Source: an uncultured Lachnospiraceae bacterium
Lineage (GTDB): Bacteria > Bacillota_A > Clostridia > Lachnospirales > Lachnospiraceae
Assembly: GCA_902773195.1 (NCBI GenBank)
Contig: CACYDL010000039.1
Location: forward strand, 1 to 11,665
Reading direction: 5' to 3'
DNA length: 11,665 nt
Below are positions 5,688-11,665 of this stretch, one piece after another (position 1 is the stretch's first letter; each line of letters opens with the position of its first letter). The notes under the pieces are model-generated. The model worked only from the letters and a program-made list of their open reading frames with translations. It searched no databases and was not told the DNA's origin. Both the position numbers and the translations under genes were made by a program.

Positions 5688-7067
5688 ATGGAATACCGCG
5701 TTGAACATGATTCCATGGGCGAAGTGAAGGTTCCCGCCGACAGGTACTGGGGCGCCCAGACGGAGCGGAGCCGGAACAATTTCCGCATCGGCGCGGGCAT
5801 CGAGACGATGCCCGCCGAGATCATCCACGCGTTCGGCATCCTGAAGAAAGCCGCCGCTCTCGCGAATCACGAGCTCAGGCCGGAGAAGATGACCGGCGAG
5901 AAGCTGGAAGCGGTCTGCCGGGCCTGCGACGAGGTGACGGAAGGGAAGCTGAACGGCCATTTTCCGCTGGTGGTCTGGCAGACAGGCTCCGGGACCCAGT
6001 CGAACATGAACGCCAACGAGGTCATCGCGAACCGGGCGAACGAGCTGGCGGGAAAGAAGCTCTGCCATCCCAACGACGACGTCAACATGAGCCAGTCCTC
6101 CAACGACACCTTTCCGACGGCGATGCACATTTCCGCCGCCATCGCCATCCTGGACCGGCTGATTCCCGCGGCCGGGCGGCTGACTGCCACAATGAGGGAG
6201 CTGGAGGAGAAGTATTCCGACATCGTGAAGTCGGGAAGAACCCATCTCCAGGACGCCGTGCCGATCCGGTTCAGCCAGGAGATCAGCGGCTGGAGGACGT
6301 CGCTTGAGAAGGACGTGGAGCTGCTGGAGCGGGCGCTGCCGCCGCTGATGACCCTCGCCCTCGGAGGAACGGCGGTGGGAACCGGCCTGAACGCCCCCGA
6401 GGGCTTCGACAGAAAGGTGGCGGAGCACGTGAGCGCCCTCACGGGGAGGACCTTCGTCACGGCGGAGAACAAGTTCCACGCCCTCACGTCGAAGGACGAG
6501 CTGGTGTTCGCCCACGGCGCGGTGAAGGCGATGGCCGCGGACATGATGAAGATCGCCAACGACGTGCGCTGGCTCGCCTCCGGGCCGAGGGACGGCCTGG
6601 GCGAGATCACGATTCCCGCCAACGAGCCGGGCTCGTCGATCATGCCGGGAAAGGTAAATCCCACACAGTGCGAGCAGGTGACGATGGTCGCGGTCCAGGT
6701 CATGGGAAATGACGCCGCGATCGGCATCGCCGCGTCCCAGGGCAATTTCGAGCTGAATGTCTTCATGCCCGTGCTGGCCTACAATTTTCTTCAGTCGGTC
6801 CGGCTCCTGGCGGAGTCGATCGAATCCTTCCGCGTCCACTGCGCGGAGGGAATCCGTCCCGACCGCAAGAAGATGCGGGACAACCTCTACCATTCGCTGA
6901 TGCTGGTCACCGCCCTGAATCCTCATATCGGATACGAGAACGCGGCGAAGACGGCCCATCTGGCTTTTGAGGAGAACATTTCACTTAAGGAGGCCTGCGT
7001 CAGACTCGGCTTTCTGACGGAGGAGCGGTTCGACGAGGTTTTCAGGCCGGAGGAAATGGCCCGGTAG
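5688..7067 (+). CDS. fumC: Class II fumarate hydratase FumC
   Basis: This enzyme reversibly hydrates fumarate to (S)-malate; class II enzymes are cytosolic homotetramers without an iron-sulfur cluster. The 459-residue length is typical. Family marks: WGAQTERSRNNF (21-32), TGSGTQSNMNANEV (99-112), SQSSNDTFPTAMH (135-147), GRTHLQDAVP (183-192) with the catalytic-site His186, and the signature GSSIMPGKVNP (315-325) with catalytic Ser317. LGGTAVGTGLN (225-235) is also intact. GGAGGAGGAGG just upstream is a very strong ribosome binding site. It follows rex and precedes the ModE-like gene by 12 bp. In an anaerobe it would serve the reductive branch from malate to fumarate. Aspartase shares the fold, but the fumarase reading is favoured by the N-terminal EYRVEHDSMGEVKVP. 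Confidence 0.95.
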   Translation: MEYRVEHDSMGEVKVPADRYWGAQTERSRNNFRIGAGIETMPAEIIHAFGILKKAAALANHELRPEKMTGEKLEAVCRACDEVTEGKLNGHFPLVVWQTGSGTQSNMNANEVIANRANELAGKKLCHPNDDVNMSQSSNDTFPTAMHISAAIAILDRLIPAAGRLTATMRELEEKYSDIVKSGRTHLQDAVPIRFSQEISGWRTSLEKDVELLERALPPLMTLALGGTAVGTGLNAPEGFDRKVAEHVSALTGRTFVTAENKFHALTSKDELVFAHGAVKAMAADMMKIANDVRWLASGPRDGLGEITIPANEPGSSIMPGKVNPTQCEQVTMVAVQVMGNDAAIGIAASQGNFELNVFMPVLAYNFLQSVRLLAESIESFRVHCAEGIRPDRKKMRDNLYHSLMLVTALNPHIGYENAAKTAHLAFEENISLKEACVRLGFLTEERFDEVFRPEEMAR

Positions 7068-7079
7068 AAAGGCGGCGCA

Positions 7080-7430
7080 ATGGACGACAGAGTGACCACG
7101 GTGGTGAAGCTCACCTACAGGGCGCAGGGAGAAAAGTTCTTCGGACCGGGGGTGGCCGAGCTGCTAGAAAAGGTGGAGCAGGAGGGGTCGGTCAAGGAAG
7201 CCTGCCGGAGCATGGGGCTGTCCTACTCGAAGGGGCGCGCCATTCTCAGACGGGCCGAGGAGTGGATCGGTTTTCCCCTGCTCTGCATCAAGCACGGAGG
7301 AACCGGCGGAGGCGCCTCCACCCTGACGCAGGAAGGGAAAGAGACGCTGGAGGCCTACCGGCGTCTTGAGGACGAAGTGAGCCGCTTCGCGGAGAAGCGG
7401 TTCCGCGAGAGCGTGCGGAAGGGAAAATGA
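7080..7430 (+). CDS. ModE N-terminal-domain winged-helix regulator
   Basis: The 116-residue protein matches the DNA-binding half of the molybdenum regulator ModE: FFGPGVAELLEKVEQEGSVKEAC (20-42), the helix-turn-helix with MGLSYSKGRAILRRAEEW (45-62), and the wing with GGTGGGASTLTQEGKE (73-88). This order is typical of ModE-type proteins of the LysR-like winged-helix group. The C-terminal Mop/TOBE molybdate-binding domains of E. coli ModE are absent; after residue 90 only a charged helix remains. Such short forms are known in Clostridia. Sensing must occur through a partner or by another ligand. It starts 12 bp after fumC with AAGGCGG as ribosome binding site, so it is probably co-transcribed. 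A role in controlling the mod operon is inferred from family and nearness. Confidence 0.85.
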   Translation: MDDRVTTVVKLTYRAQGEKFFGPGVAELLEKVEQEGSVKEACRSMGLSYSKGRAILRRAEEWIGFPLLCIKHGGTGGGASTLTQEGKETLEAYRRLEDEVSRFAEKRFRESVRKGK

Positions 7431-7438
7431 CACAGGAG

Positions 7439-7525
7439 ATATACGGGCGGTTTTTTCAGCCCTGTATATAAATAAGCGACGGCGTCAGCGTATCGACGGC
7501 CCATGAGTTTGAAGCCATCCTCATG
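7439..7525 (+). promoter_or_regulatory. Structured leader upstream of queT
   Basis: A hairpin ATATAC-GGGC (7439-7448) / GCCC-T-GTATAT (7459-7469) has a U-rich loop (7451-7456, six T) and is followed by the A-rich stretch ATAAATAAG. Loop U to downstream A pairing could make an H-type pseudoknot. A second hairpin CATGAG (7502-7507) / CTCATG (7520-7525) lies just before the queT ribosome binding site. queT-family genes are often under preQ1 riboswitches, but I do not see the preQ1-I consensus. The hairpin could instead be a terminator-like end of the ModE-like gene. Confidence 0.4.
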
Positions 7526-7547
7526 TAAAACAAAACCAGGGAGAAAC

Positions 7548-8039
7548 ATGAAAGACAAAAGAGTTGAGTTCCTCGTCAAGGCGGCGGTGATCGCCGCGGT
7601 GTATGTTGTTCTGACGCTTGTTTTCGCGCCGATCTCGTTCGGACAGTCCGGCATCGACGTGAGAATCGCGGAGGCCCTGACGGTTCTTCCGATGTTTACG
7701 GCGGCGGCCGTTCCGGGCCTGGCCGTGGGCTGCGTGATCGCCAACCTCCTCGGGGGCGGAGTGATCTGGGACGTGATCTTCGGCAGCTGCGCGACGCTGA
7801 TCGGCGCGGTGATCGCGCGGCGTCTGAGGGCGAACCGCTGGCTGGTGCCGATTCCGGCCGTCGCCGCCAACACCGTGATCGTGCCGCTCGTGCTCAGATA
7901 CGGATACGGGGTCAATCTTCCCCTTCCGATGCTGATGCTCTCCGTCGGAGTGGGAGAGCTGCTGAGCGCCTACGTCCTCGGCCAGGTTCTCATCACGGTC
8001 CTGCTGCCCCGCAGAAAGGACATTTTCAAGGAGGACTGA
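7548..8039 (+). CDS. queT: QueT-family queuosine precursor transporter (ECF S component)
   Basis: This is a 163-residue integral membrane protein. It binds a queuosine precursor (such as preQ1 or queuine) and works with a shared ECF energizing module that is not in the window. It has about five to six hydrophobic segments: 9-30, 45-68, 72-92, 98-116, 124-148. QueT-family marks seen are the conserved IDVRIAEALTVLP (36-48) after the first helix, the Gly-rich GLAVGCVIANLLGGG (57-71), and FGSCATLIGA (78-87). The ATG at 7548 was chosen because AGGGAG lies directly upstream; an in-frame ATG at 7503 would add 15 polar residues without a ribosome binding site. It ends 16 bp from the convergent histidine kinase gene. 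Confidence 0.9.
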   Translation: MKDKRVEFLVKAAVIAAVYVVLTLVFAPISFGQSGIDVRIAEALTVLPMFTAAAVPGLAVGCVIANLLGGGVIWDVIFGSCATLIGAVIARRLRANRWLVPIPAVAANTVIVPLVLRYGYGVNLPLPMLMLSVGVGELLSAYVLGQVLITVLLPRRKDIFKED

Positions 8040-8055
8040 AGGCTCCGGGAGGAGG

Positions 8056-9381
8056 TCATCCTGAGATCAGAAGGCACACGAAGCTGATCTCGCCGTCCTT
8101 CCAGGAGGCAGAGATGCTTCCGCCGTACTGCTGGCATATGCTCTCCGCTATGGACAGGCCGATGCCGTAGCCGCCTCGCTCCGTGTTGTGGGAGGAATCC
8201 TCGCGGTAGAAGCGATCGAAGAACCTGCCGTAATCGATATTGGCACCGTTTTTGTATGTATTGGAGACCGTCAGCCTGACGGTCTTTCCTTTTCTCAGCG
8301 GTTCCAGCTTCACCCGGACCGTGCCCTGATCGTCGCAGTACTTGAAGGCGTTGTCGATGAGCAGGGAGGTCAGCTGGCGGATCTTGCTCTCGTCCGCGGT
8401 CATTCTGACGTCCGGGACGATGCTGATCTCCAGTGTCTTTTTATCCTGCTGCGCCAGGGACTCGTAGGGACGGACCATCTCGTCCACCCCCCTGGAGACG
8501 TCGATTTCCTCCATGACGCTCCGGTCCTCCCGCTCCTGCGCCCGGGCGATCATGACGAGGTTGGCGACGAGGCCGCTCAGGCGGTCGACCTGCCGCATGG
8601 TCGACTGGGTCCACTCGCTGCTGCCGTTCATCATCTCCTCGATCTCGGTATTGGCCCGGATGACGGCGAGGGGGGTCTTGAGCTCGTGGCTCGCGTTGGT
8701 GATGAACTGCTTCTGACGCCTGGCGTTCTCGATCTCGGGGGCAATGACCCGGTTGGAGAAGAAAAAGACGAAGACAAAGGCGATCAGGAGACCGGCGGCG
8801 GTGATCAGCACGGTGTTGGTCAGAATCCTCGTGTTGGTGCTGATCTGGGACCGGCAGTTGAGGAAGGCGACGATGGTTCTGTCTGTATCCACGGATCTTT
8901 TCTCGTAGTAATAGTATCCGATTCTGCCGTAGCGGATCGGGGAGGCCTCCGCCCTGTCGGCCATGTCGTAGGCGTCGTTCCGGCTGATCTCGGAGATGTG
9001 ATCCAGATCGGCCGAGAGGATGCCTCCGTCCTCGTCATAGAGGACCGTGAAAAAACGGGCGGAGCTTCTGAACTCGGGCGAGAAGTCCAGCAGGTACTTC
9101 TCGCCGTTTTCCCTGTCCCGGAGATCCCGGAGGAGAGAGCCGAGCCCCTCCTGTTCTTCCGGCGCGGATTCTTCCGGGGGGAAGCCGGCGCCGGGATCGT
9201 CCCCGGGCTGATTGTCCGCGTTGTCCAGCAGATAGGAGAGAACCGCCCGGATCTGCCGGCGCGTGGAGGCGGAGTTGATAAAATTGATGCTGGCCCCCAT
9301 GAAGAGCATGACAAGCAGATAGGTGGCGGTGGACATCAGGATGAATTTCTTGCGGAGCGTCCGGATCGCTTTCAGGTTCAT
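8056..9381 (-). CDS. Sensor histidine kinase (HisKA/HATPase)
   Basis: This is a membrane-bound sensor of a two-component system, 441 residues. TM1 is at about 13-35 and TM2 at 186-210, enclosing an extracytoplasmic domain of about 150 residues with an acidic Pro-rich stretch (56-80); its ligand is unknown. The H-box ITNASHELKTPLAVIRANTE carries phospho-acceptor His232. The N-box is LLIDNAFKYC (340-349, Asn344), and the F-box/G2 region is FFDRFYREDS (387-396) and GGYGIGLSIAES (403-414). The usual G1 box (DxGxGI) is replaced by SNTYKNGANID (373-383), as in some short ATPase lids, so ATP binding rests on the remaining motifs. The start is 3 bp after the response regulator stop, with GGAGG in that gene's end, so the pair is coupled. 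Confidence 0.93.
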   Translation of the reverse strand: MNLKAIRTLRKKFILMSTATYLLVMLFMGASINFINSASTRRQIRAVLSYLLDNADNQPGDDPGAGFPPEESAPEEQEGLGSLLRDLRDRENGEKYLLDFSPEFRSSARFFTVLYDEDGGILSADLDHISEISRNDAYDMADRAEASPIRYGRIGYYYYEKRSVDTDRTIVAFLNCRSQISTNTRILTNTVLITAAGLLIAFVFVFFFSNRVIAPEIENARRQKQFITNASHELKTPLAVIRANTEIEEMMNGSSEWTQSTMRQVDRLSGLVANLVMIARAQEREDRSVMEEIDVSRGVDEMVRPYESLAQQDKKTLEISIVPDVRMTADESKIRQLTSLLIDNAFKYCDDQGTVRVKLEPLRKGKTVRLTVSNTYKNGANIDYGRFFDRFYREDSSHNTERGGYGIGLSIAESICQQYGGSISASWKDGEISFVCLLISG

Positions 9382-9384
9382 ACT

Positions 9385-10053
9385 TTATCGCGCCTCCAGC
9401 CGGAAACTTCCGCCGCGCTGCCCCGTTATGACGGTTCTGGAACCCACCGCCTGCAGCTTTCCGCGGAGATAGGAGATGTAGAGCCAGACCGTATCGCCCT
9501 GGGCGTCCGGATCGCTGCCCCAGATGTGCTCCAGGAGATACGGCGTCTCCAGATCGCGCCCGGCGCCGGTGATCAGCATCTGCATCAGTTCAAATTCCCT
9601 GTTGGACAGCCGCACGGTATTTCCGGAGGACAGCTCGTGGCTCTCCGTGTTGAGGACGATGTCCTCAAAGCGGAGCTCCCGCACGGATGAAAACGCGGTT
9701 CTTCTCGTCATGGAACGGACTCTCGCCAGAAGCTCCTTCATGGCGAAGGGCTTGGTGAGATAGTCGTCGGCCCCCGCGTCGAGGCCGGTCACGCGGTCGT
9801 CGACCTCGGCCTTGGCGGTGAGGAGCAGGACGGGGGTCGTGATGTTTTTGGTTCTCATTTCTCGGAGAACCTCCAGACCGTCCTTTCCGGGCATCATGAT
9901 GTCCAGGATGACGGCGTCGTAGGTTGCGTTCATGATCATCCGGAGCGCCTCGATCCCGTCGAAGGCGGAATCCACCTCGTAGTGCTCGTGGGAGAGCACG
10001 GCCGAGAGGGCGCGGTTCAGATCGCGGGTATCTTCAGCCAGAAGCAGTTTCAT
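9385..10053 (-). CDS. OmpR/PhoB-family response regulator
   Basis: This is the DNA-binding partner of the kinase just downstream, 222 residues. The receiver domain (1-115) has the acidic pair Glu7/Asp8, phospho-acceptor Asp51 (AVILDIMMPGKDG), Thr80 (LLLTA) and Lys102 (YLTKPF). The C-terminal winged helix (about 125-220) has the typical LSNREFELMQML and VWLYISYLRGKL. All switch residues are intact. The ribosome binding site AAAGGA is about 9 nt from the ATG. It lies 74 bp after the alarmone synthetase gene with a terminator-like hairpin between, so both read-through and a separate promoter are possible; no clear separate promoter was seen. The regulon is unknown. Confidence 0.94.
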   Translation of the reverse strand: MKLLLAEDTRDLNRALSAVLSHEHYEVDSAFDGIEALRMIMNATYDAVILDIMMPGKDGLEVLREMRTKNITTPVLLLTAKAEVDDRVTGLDAGADDYLTKPFAMKELLARVRSMTRRTAFSSVRELRFEDIVLNTESHELSSGNTVRLSNREFELMQMLITGAGRDLETPYLLEHIWGSDPDAQGDTVWLYISYLRGKLQAVGSRTVITGQRGGSFRLEAR

Positions 10054-10077
10054 AAACAGAATCCTTTCATTCCAGTC

Positions 10078-10119
10078 AAAATACGGCCGGAACCGCGGCG
10101 TCAGTCCGGGTCCCGGCCG
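10078..10119 (-). terminator. Terminator-like hairpin between alarmone synthetase and response regulator
   Basis: On the minus strand CGGCCGG (10119-10113) pairs with CCGGCCG (10090-10084) and is followed by TATTTT (10083-10078). The stem is 7 bp of pure GC with a 22-nt GC-rich loop. The short T-run suggests partial termination, which would lower response-regulator/kinase expression relative to the synthetase. Confidence 0.5.
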
Positions 10120-10127
10120 GAAAGAGG

Positions 10128-10766
10128 CTATTCCACGGATCCGAGGATCATATCCCGGATCGTCTGCATGGAAATTTCCGTGGAAGCGAGCTCGTCGGCG
10201 CAGCGCTTCAGCTCGTCGGCGATCAGCGTGTCCAGTTCGGTCTTGTTCTTCTTATATCTCAGCTGATGTTCGAGGGCTGCCCAGGTGTCCATCGAGAAGG
10301 TGCGCAGCTGAATCTCCACGTAGAAGCCGCGGACGAGAAGGATCATGTGGTAGCTCCGGTAGCCGTTGGGTTTCGCCCGGCGTATGTAGTCCTTTTCTTC
10401 CTCGATCTCCATGCCCGGATACGCGGCGATCCGGTCCCTTATCTTATAAATGTCACTCCGGAAGCCGCACACGAGCCTGACGCCGATGGCGTCGCGGATC
10501 CCGTACAGGGCGGCTTCGGTGGTCTCCGGAAGATGCCGGCGCCGGCATTTCTCCCGCATGCTCTTCTCGGTCTTGATCCGGGACAGGCAGTGGTCGACGG
10601 GGTCGTGCCCGGTCTCCTGCTCCAGACTCTTCCGGACGTCGGCGATACAGCCGAGAACGTCCTCCAGGGCGGCCTCCATCTCCGGGAGCCTGCCGCCGTA
10701 TATGCTTTCCCCGCCGGTATCCGGAGCGGAAGACGACGGGAGTTTCTGCTGCGTATCAGATATCAT
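10128..10766 (-). CDS. Small alarmone synthetase (RelQ/YjbM-like, RelA/SpoT domain)
   Basis: It transfers pyrophosphate from ATP to GDP or GTP to make (p)ppGpp, the stringent-response alarmone; it is cytosolic and stand-alone. With the start at 10766 the product is 212 residues, the normal length of RelQ/RelP-type enzymes. Synthetase motifs are complete: SRIKTEKSM (62-70), RDAIGVRLVCGF (91-102) with catalytic-site Asp92, DYIRRAKPNGYRSYH (126-140), and VEIQLRTFSMDTWAALEH (150-167) with catalytic Glu151. No hydrolase domain is present. The start is uncertain: the ATG at 10766 has only a weak AAAGAG site. An in-frame ATG at 10823 sits 4 nt after a TATAAT, and the frame stays open to 10958. A strong hairpin (10785-10805) lies between the two likelier starts. 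It heads the minus-strand run with the two-component genes. Confidence 0.9.
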   Translation of the reverse strand: MISDTQQKLPSSSAPDTGGESIYGGRLPEMEAALEDVLGCIADVRKSLEQETGHDPVDHCLSRIKTEKSMREKCRRRHLPETTEAALYGIRDAIGVRLVCGFRSDIYKIRDRIAAYPGMEIEEEKDYIRRAKPNGYRSYHMILLVRGFYVEIQLRTFSMDTWAALEHQLRYKKNKTELDTLIADELKRCADELASTEISMQTIRDMILGSVE

Positions 10767-10784
10767 GGCTGAACTCTTTCGGGC

Positions 10785-10805
10785 GCCGTCATCCGCGACG
10801 ACGGC
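10785..10805 (-). other. Hairpin ahead of the alarmone synthetase start
   Basis: GCCGTCATC-CGC-GACGACGGC on the plus strand forms a 9-bp stem with one mismatch and a 3-nt loop. In the minus-strand transcript it lies just before the weak AAAGAG site of the ATG at 10766 and could limit its access. If translation starts at 10823 it is inside the coding region. Confidence 0.45.
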
Positions 10806-10827
10806 ATGGTTTTTGTGCGACATGTTG

Positions 10828-10857
10828 ATTATACCACTGTCCGGGGAGGCCTGTCTG
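10828..10857 (-). promoter_or_regulatory. Probable promoter of the alarmone synthetase gene
   Basis: On the minus strand a perfect TATAAT (10833-10828) has CAGACA (10857-10852, four of six) at 18 bp. Transcription would begin about 6-8 nt on, inside or next to the ATG at 10823. The mRNA is then either leaderless or starts translation at 10766 with a leader of about 55 nt. Confidence 0.6.
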
Positions 10858-11038
10858 TGAAAATTTGATAAAGAATGGATGACCGCCCGGTGAAATGCCG
10901 CGCGGCGCGCCTCTTCTGTTCCGTGGAATTCCGGGCGGCGTGACGCATCCCGACGCATGAATGCCCGATGGCCGGCCGGGGCAGGCTCCCGTCCCGCTTA
11001 CGCGAGAAGGTCTTTCCCTGATTCCGACAGAATTCCGG

Positions 11039-11067
11039 TTGATTTTCCCGGAGTATTCGTTTATAAT
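11039..11067 (+). promoter_or_regulatory. Promoter of tadA
   Basis: TTGATT (11039-11044) and a perfect TATAAT (11062-11067) with the ideal 17-bp spacer. The start site would be near 11074, only about 0-3 nt before the tadA ATG at 11076. Confidence 0.8.
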
Positions 11068-11075
11068 AGCCGGGT

Positions 11076-11573
11076 ATGGAAACAGACGCGAAATTCATGC
11101 GGCAGGCGCTGAAACAGGCGCAGAAGGCGTACGCCCTGAAGGAGACGCCCATCGGCTGCGTTATCGTGCGGGACGGCAGGATCATCGCGAGAGGGTACAA
11201 CCGGAGGAATACCGAAGGCAACACGCTCGCCCACGCCGAGCTGATCGCGATGCGCAAGGCGATGCGCAAGGTCGGGGACTGGAGACTTGAGGACTGCACG
11301 ATCTATGTGACGCTTGAGCCGTGTCCCATGTGTGCCGGCGCCATCGTTCAGGCCCGGATCCCCGTCTGCGTGATCGGGTGCATGAATCCCAAGGCGGGCT
11401 GCGCCGGCTCCGTGACGAATCTTCTTCAGATGGACGGCTTCAATCACAGGGTCGCGATCCGAAGGGGCGTGCTGGAGCAGGAGTGCAGCAGCATGATGAG
11501 CACGTTCTTCCGTGAACTCCGCAGGGAGGCCAGAGAGAAGAAGCAGGAAGGCGCGCGTGTTTCCGACAACTGA
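11076..11573 (+). CDS. tadA: tRNA-specific adenosine deaminase TadA
   Basis: It deaminates A34 to inosine in the anticodon of tRNA-Arg(ACG), allowing decoding of CGU, CGC and CGA; it is an essential cytosolic zinc homodimer in most bacteria. The 165-residue product has the cytidine-deaminase-fold motifs: HAE (53-55, zinc-ligand His53 and proton-shuttle Glu55) and EPCPMCAGAI (81-90, zinc ligands Cys83 and Cys86). The helix with MNPKAGCAGSVTNLLQ (102-117) and the C-terminal FFRELRREAREKK (about 144-156) match TadA. No Shine-Dalgarno is present before the ATG, and the promoter lies so close that the mRNA is probably leaderless. A later Met (residue 8) has no ribosome binding site either. It is followed after 6 bp by tRNA-Ser. 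Confidence 0.95.
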   Translation: METDAKFMRQALKQAQKAYALKETPIGCVIVRDGRIIARGYNRRNTEGNTLAHAELIAMRKAMRKVGDWRLEDCTIYVTLEPCPMCAGAIVQARIPVCVIGCMNPKAGCAGSVTNLLQMDGFNHRVAIRRGVLEQECSSMMSTFFRELRREAREKKQEGARVSDN

Positions 11574-11579
11574 ATATAC

Positions 11580-11665
11580 GGAGAGTTATCGAAGTGGTCA
11601 TAACGAGCCGCACTCGAAATGCGGTCGTCCATTTATGGGCGCGAGGGTTCGAATCCCTCACTCTC
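11580..11665 (+). tRNA. tRNA-Ser(CGA), 3' end cut by window edge
   Basis: A class II tRNA: acceptor GGAGAGT (11580-11586) pairs with ACTCTC at the edge, so the last acceptor base, the discriminator and any CCA are outside. The D-arm closes TCG with CGA. The anticodon stem is CCGCA (11608-11612) / TGCGG (11620-11624) with loop CTCGAAA, anticodon CGA at 11615-11617, reading UCG serine codons. The long variable arm CGTCC-ATTTAT-GGGCG and the T-arm GAGGG-TTCGAAT-CCCTC are intact. It starts 6 bp after the tadA stop, so co-transcription and processing are likely. Confidence 0.95.

Noticed and set aside
5661..6959. 432-codon minus-strand frame opposite fumC
   Set aside because: Arg/His-rich shadow of a perfectly conserved fumarase.
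7382..7400. CCGCTTC-GCGGA-GAAGCGG hairpin as terminator of the ModE-like gene
   Set aside because: It is inside the coding region and has no T-run after it.
7440..7475. preQ1-I riboswitch before queT
   Set aside because: The expected GGUUC..GCUACACCC core and the AAAAAACUAA tail are not present. Only a hairpin and an A-rich stretch were kept, as an unnamed leader structure.
8188..9690. 500-codon open frame on the plus strand opposite the kinase and response regulator
   Set aside because: It is antisense to two genes with intact catalytic motifs. The composition (His, Asp, Gly, Val-rich) is typical of a GC-rich shadow frame, and no domain is recognisable.
10767..10958. N-terminal extension of the alarmone synthetase to an ATG at 10958
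   Set aside because: No ribosome binding site. The extension is Arg/His-rich, crosses a good promoter, and exceeds the normal family length.

Overview
The window is GC-rich (about 60% by eye) and reads as chromosomal DNA of a Clostridia-type member of the Bacillota, most likely Lachnospiraceae or a close relative. The support is strong GGAGG-type ribosome binding sites, a Rex redox repressor, a RelQ/YjbM-size small alarmone synthetase, an ECF-type QueT transporter, and an OmpR-family two-component pair. The exact genus cannot be read from the sequence. No phage, IS element, CRISPR array or other mobile element was seen.

Layout. (1) 1-667, minus strand: an incomplete two-helix membrane protein whose C-terminal region is a 39-bp/13-residue tandem repeat that runs off the left edge. 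(2) 795-4753, plus strand: a molybdate operon, modA-modB-modC, followed by a molybdopterin-binding-domain protein. It has a good promoter with a palindrome in its spacer, and the 3' end of modA is tandemly duplicated into the modA-modB gap. (3) 4795-7430, plus strand: rex (NADH/NAD+-sensing repressor), fumC (class II fumarase) and a short ModE-like winged-helix regulator that lacks the molybdate-sensing domains. rex has an intrinsic-terminator-like hairpin in its leader, and a large GC hairpin lies between rex and fumC. (4) 7548-8039, plus strand: queT, a queuosine-precursor transporter subunit, with a structured leader. (5) 8056-10766, minus strand, read right to left: small alarmone synthetase, response regulator, sensor histidine kinase. 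(6) 11039-11665, plus strand: tadA, apparently expressed from a promoter that allows almost no 5' UTR, then a tRNA-Ser(CGA) six bases after its stop and cut by the right edge.

How the genes fit together (inference). ModABC imports molybdate, and the molybdopterin-binding protein is placed to act in cofactor maturation or handling. The ModE-like protein, about 2.3 kb downstream, is a candidate regulator of this locus. Rex and fumC connect the neighbourhood to anaerobic redox balance. No molybdoenzyme is present in the window. The rest (QueT, alarmone synthetase, two-component system, TadA, tRNA-Ser) is housekeeping or regulatory. I did not find an obviously new multi-gene system. The most unusual items are the duplicated modA tail, the MPT-binding protein with a non-MoeA N-terminus, the truncated ModE placed after fumC, the rex leader hairpin, and the near-leaderless starts of tadA and the alarmone synthetase.
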